DNA from: Salipiger pentaromativorans
GTDB lineage: Bacteria > Pseudomonadota > Alphaproteobacteria > Rhodobacterales > Rhodobacteraceae
DNA length: 64,000 nt
Assembly: GCF_024721115.1 (NCBI RefSeq)
Contig: NZ_JAMDHK010000022.1
Coordinates: forward strand, 1 to 64,000
Reading direction: 5' to 3'
In this document: positions 62,329 to 64,000 of the stretch, in pieces
Layout of the letters: each line of letters starts with the position of its first letter
Numbering within the stretch: the first letter of the stretch is position 1
Program-made: the position numbers and the translations under genes
The notes under the pieces: model-generated
Told to the model about the DNA's origin: nothing
The model's input: the letters and a program-made list of their open reading frames with translations, nothing else
Databases searched by the model: none

Positions 62329-64000
62329 ATGCAGATCCCGCCCCGCTTTGCCCGCGCAAGACCCGGCCGCGCGACGGTTCCTCAAACCGCCGTTGCCGGG
62401 CTCGCACTGGTGCTCTGGGCCATGCTTGTGGTGTGGCTCGGCTGGCTTGTCCTGCGCGAGATCGACGCATTTTCGACCGCAAATTCCGACAACCTGCAAT
62501 GGAGCCTTTCACAAGCCGATGTCGAGTTTCTGCAATTCCGGCTCGCGCTGAAAGACGCCGAAGATGCGCCCGATGCGTTGGACAATCTGCGCCTGCGCTT
62601 CGACATCTTCTACAGCCGCATGGCCACGATGAGCAGCGGCAAGCTGTTCCGGTCGCTGCACGATAGCCGGCAATATGCCGGGCCGCAGGAACGGGTGCAG
62701 GGCTTTCTTGACGAATCGGTGCCATTGATCGACGCCTCCGATGCGGCGCTACACGCCGCCCTGCCCCGGATCTCCGCGCGCGCCGAGAGCGTGGCCGCGG
62801 ATGTGCGGGCCTTTTCCCTTGCCGCGCTCGCCGCCTTTGCCGAGGTCTCGGACGACCGGCGCGAGGGCATCACACGACTCATGATCTACATGGCGGTGGT
62901 GCTGATGGCGCTGTTCTTCGGGCTGACGCTGCTTGCGTTCACCCTGTTCCGCCTGTTCCGTCTGGCCCGCAAACGGGCGGACGAGATCCAGATCGCCGGG
63001 GCCCGGATGCAGACGATTGTCGAGACCTCGCCAAACGCCATCGTGGTCACCGACGAATCCGGCACCGTGCGGGTGTTCAACGCTGCTGCCGAGCGCCTCT
63101 TCGGTTACAGCCGAACCGAAGCCTGCGGCCGGATCGCCGCCGAATTCCTGATCGCACCGGGATACCGCCAGCCCGAACAAAACGATGTCTTCGCCTTCGC
63201 CGAGGAGCGCCGCCGGCCGCTGCCCGAGGAACGGCAGTTCGAGACCGTGCTGCAGACCAGAAGCGGGCGGTCGTTTCCCGCGGAACTCTCGGTCGACCGC
63301 GCCGAGGCGGAAGATCCGCTCTACGTCGCCTATATCCGCGACATTTCACGCTGGAAGGATGCCGAGGAAATGCTCACCGAAGCGCGCGACCGCGCGCTTG
63401 CGGGCGAACGGTCGAAATCGGAATTCCTCGCGGTGATGAGCCATGAGATGCGCACACCTCTCAACGGCCTGCTCGGAACCATGCAACTGATGCGCGACCA
63501 CAGCCTCACCGAACGGCAGACAGAGCTGCTCGACCGCATGCAATCCTCGGGCAAACTGCTGCTCGACCTCGTCAACGATGTCCTCGATCTGGCCAAGTTC
63601 GAAGCCGGCAAGATGGAGGCAGTCTCGGCACCGTTTTCCCTGCCCCGGCTGCTCGACGGGGTCGTGGAAACCGCGCTGCCTCTGGCCGAGACCTATGGCA
63701 ACGCGCTGAGCTGGCGTTGGGCCGGGCCAGCGGGCGCGGGGGTATTCGGCGACGCGCGGCGCTTGCGGCAGGTGCTGCTGAACCTGGTGGGGAACGCGCT
63801 GAAATTCACCCGCGACGGCGCGGTCGAGCTGGAGGTCGAATATCTCGACGCGGCACAAGGCGAGCTGGAAATCCGTGTGATCGACACTGGCATCGGCATC
63901 CGAGAGGCGGATCTGATCCGCATTTTCAACGATTTCGAGACACTCGATTCCTCCTATGCGCGCGAAACCGGCGGCACCGGCCTCGGGCTGGGCATCGCCC
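62329..64000 (+). CDS. Membrane sensor histidine kinase (cut by window edge)
   Basis: The first 557 residues are visible. Transmembrane helices at about 20-42 and 182-212 flank a helical periplasmic sensor of 140 residues; a PAS domain (about 225-345, ETSPNAIVVTDESGTVRVFN) follows, then HisKA with phospho-acceptor His372 (FLAVMSHEMRTPLNGLLG) and HATPase with the N box LLNLVGNALKFTRDG, DTGIGI and GTGLGLGIA at the edge. Further receiver or Hpt domains may follow. ATG after a weak GAGGG site. Likely in an operon with the preceding periplasmic gene and paired with the divergent LuxR-type regulator. Confidence 0.93.
   Translation, partial: MQIPPRFARARPGRATVPQTAVAGLALVLWAMLVVWLGWLVLREIDAFSTANSDNLQWSLSQADVEFLQFRLALKDAEDAPDALDNLRLRFDIFYSRMATMSSGKLFRSLHDSRQYAGPQERVQGFLDESVPLIDASDAALHAALPRISARAESVAADVRAFSLAALAAFAEVSDDRREGITRLMIYMAVVLMALFFGLTLLAFTLFRLFRLARKRADEIQIAGARMQTIVETSPNAIVVTDESGTVRVFNAAAERLFGYSRTEACGRIAAEFLIAPGYRQPEQNDVFAFAEERRRPLPEERQFETVLQTRSGRSFPAELSVDRAEAEDPLYVAYIRDISRWKDAEEMLTEARDRALAGERSKSEFLAVMSHEMRTPLNGLLGTMQLMRDHSLTERQTELLDRMQSSGKLLLDLVNDVLDLAKFEAGKMEAVSAPFSLPRLLDGVVETALPLAETYGNALSWRWAGPAGAGVFGDARRLRQVLLNLVGNALKFTRDGAVELEVEYLDAAQGELEIRVIDTGIGIREADLIRIFNDFETLDSSYARETGGTGLGLGIA

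Noticed and set aside
62298..62666. ATG overlapping the stop of the periplasmic protein gene, opening a 122-codon frame
   Set aside because: The frame is a shadow of the histidine kinase, whose start at 62329 is in another frame and gives clear kinase domains.

Overview
The window is a gene-dense (about 65% GC) chromosomal segment of an alphaproteobacterium, most likely family Rhodobacteraceae/Roseobacteraceae. Supporting signs are: a CcrM-type GANTC adenine methyltransferase directly downstream of rnhB, a petABC cytochrome bc1 operon, the DUF484-xerC and psd-pssA pairs, an RpoHII-like heat-shock sigma factor, a lppC / rsmI-yraN-gshB divergent cluster next to glnD, and an RTX/Hint_2 secreted protein of a type frequent in roseobacters. 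Both strands are used in short operons. I recognise 61 protein-coding genes; two are cut by the window edges (tuf at the left, a histidine kinase at the right). I saw no tRNA, rRNA, CRISPR array, transposase or prophage gene.

Layout. 1-8 kb: tuf start, two lipoproteins, a universal stress protein with an FNR-like box, an OmpR-type regulator with a degenerate receiver, DUF484-xerC, a GST, psd-pssA and a PhnA-domain protein. 8-16 kb: an outer-membrane barrel, petABC, and the thiamine uptake operon thiBPQ under a TPP riboswitch, followed by aroC. 16-25 kb: a chemoreceptor, a DMT exporter, a secreted metzincin-like protease with C-terminal repeats, ccrM-rnhB and groESL with CIRCE. 25-42 kb: metabolism, quality control and transport (DMT, DUF2161, TraB/GumN, M3 peptidase, SleB, an amino-acid ABC permease and binding protein, coaBC-dut-moeB, rpoH-chaN, GST, comM/yifB, alpha/beta hydrolase-gshB-yraN-rsmI). 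42-53 kb: lppC, glnD, a large RTX-Hint protein apparently inserted between glnD and murJ, and a phospholipase D-like protein. 53-64 kb: the haem genes hemE, hemC and hemF, a D,D-carboxypeptidase, clpS, rsmC, an SDR lacking its catalytic lysine, and a LuxR-type response regulator divergent from a periplasmic protein and a membrane histidine kinase.

Themes. Tetrapyrrole synthesis (hemE, hemC, hemF) sits in the same window as a cytochrome bc1 complex that uses haem. Protein quality control is represented by groESL, rpoH and clpS. Cell-envelope genes recur (psd, pssA, murJ, lppC, dacA-like, sleB). Two families of short repeats are present: a 23-bp palindromic unit, one copy of which lies in frame inside coaBC, and a double-hairpin element in two intergenic regions. 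The most unusual items are the in-frame repeat in coaBC, the metzincin with four tandem 49-residue repeats, the RTX-Hint gene, the degenerate SDR and receiver proteins, and the two-component locus at the right end with a cysteine-free SUOX-like periplasmic partner.
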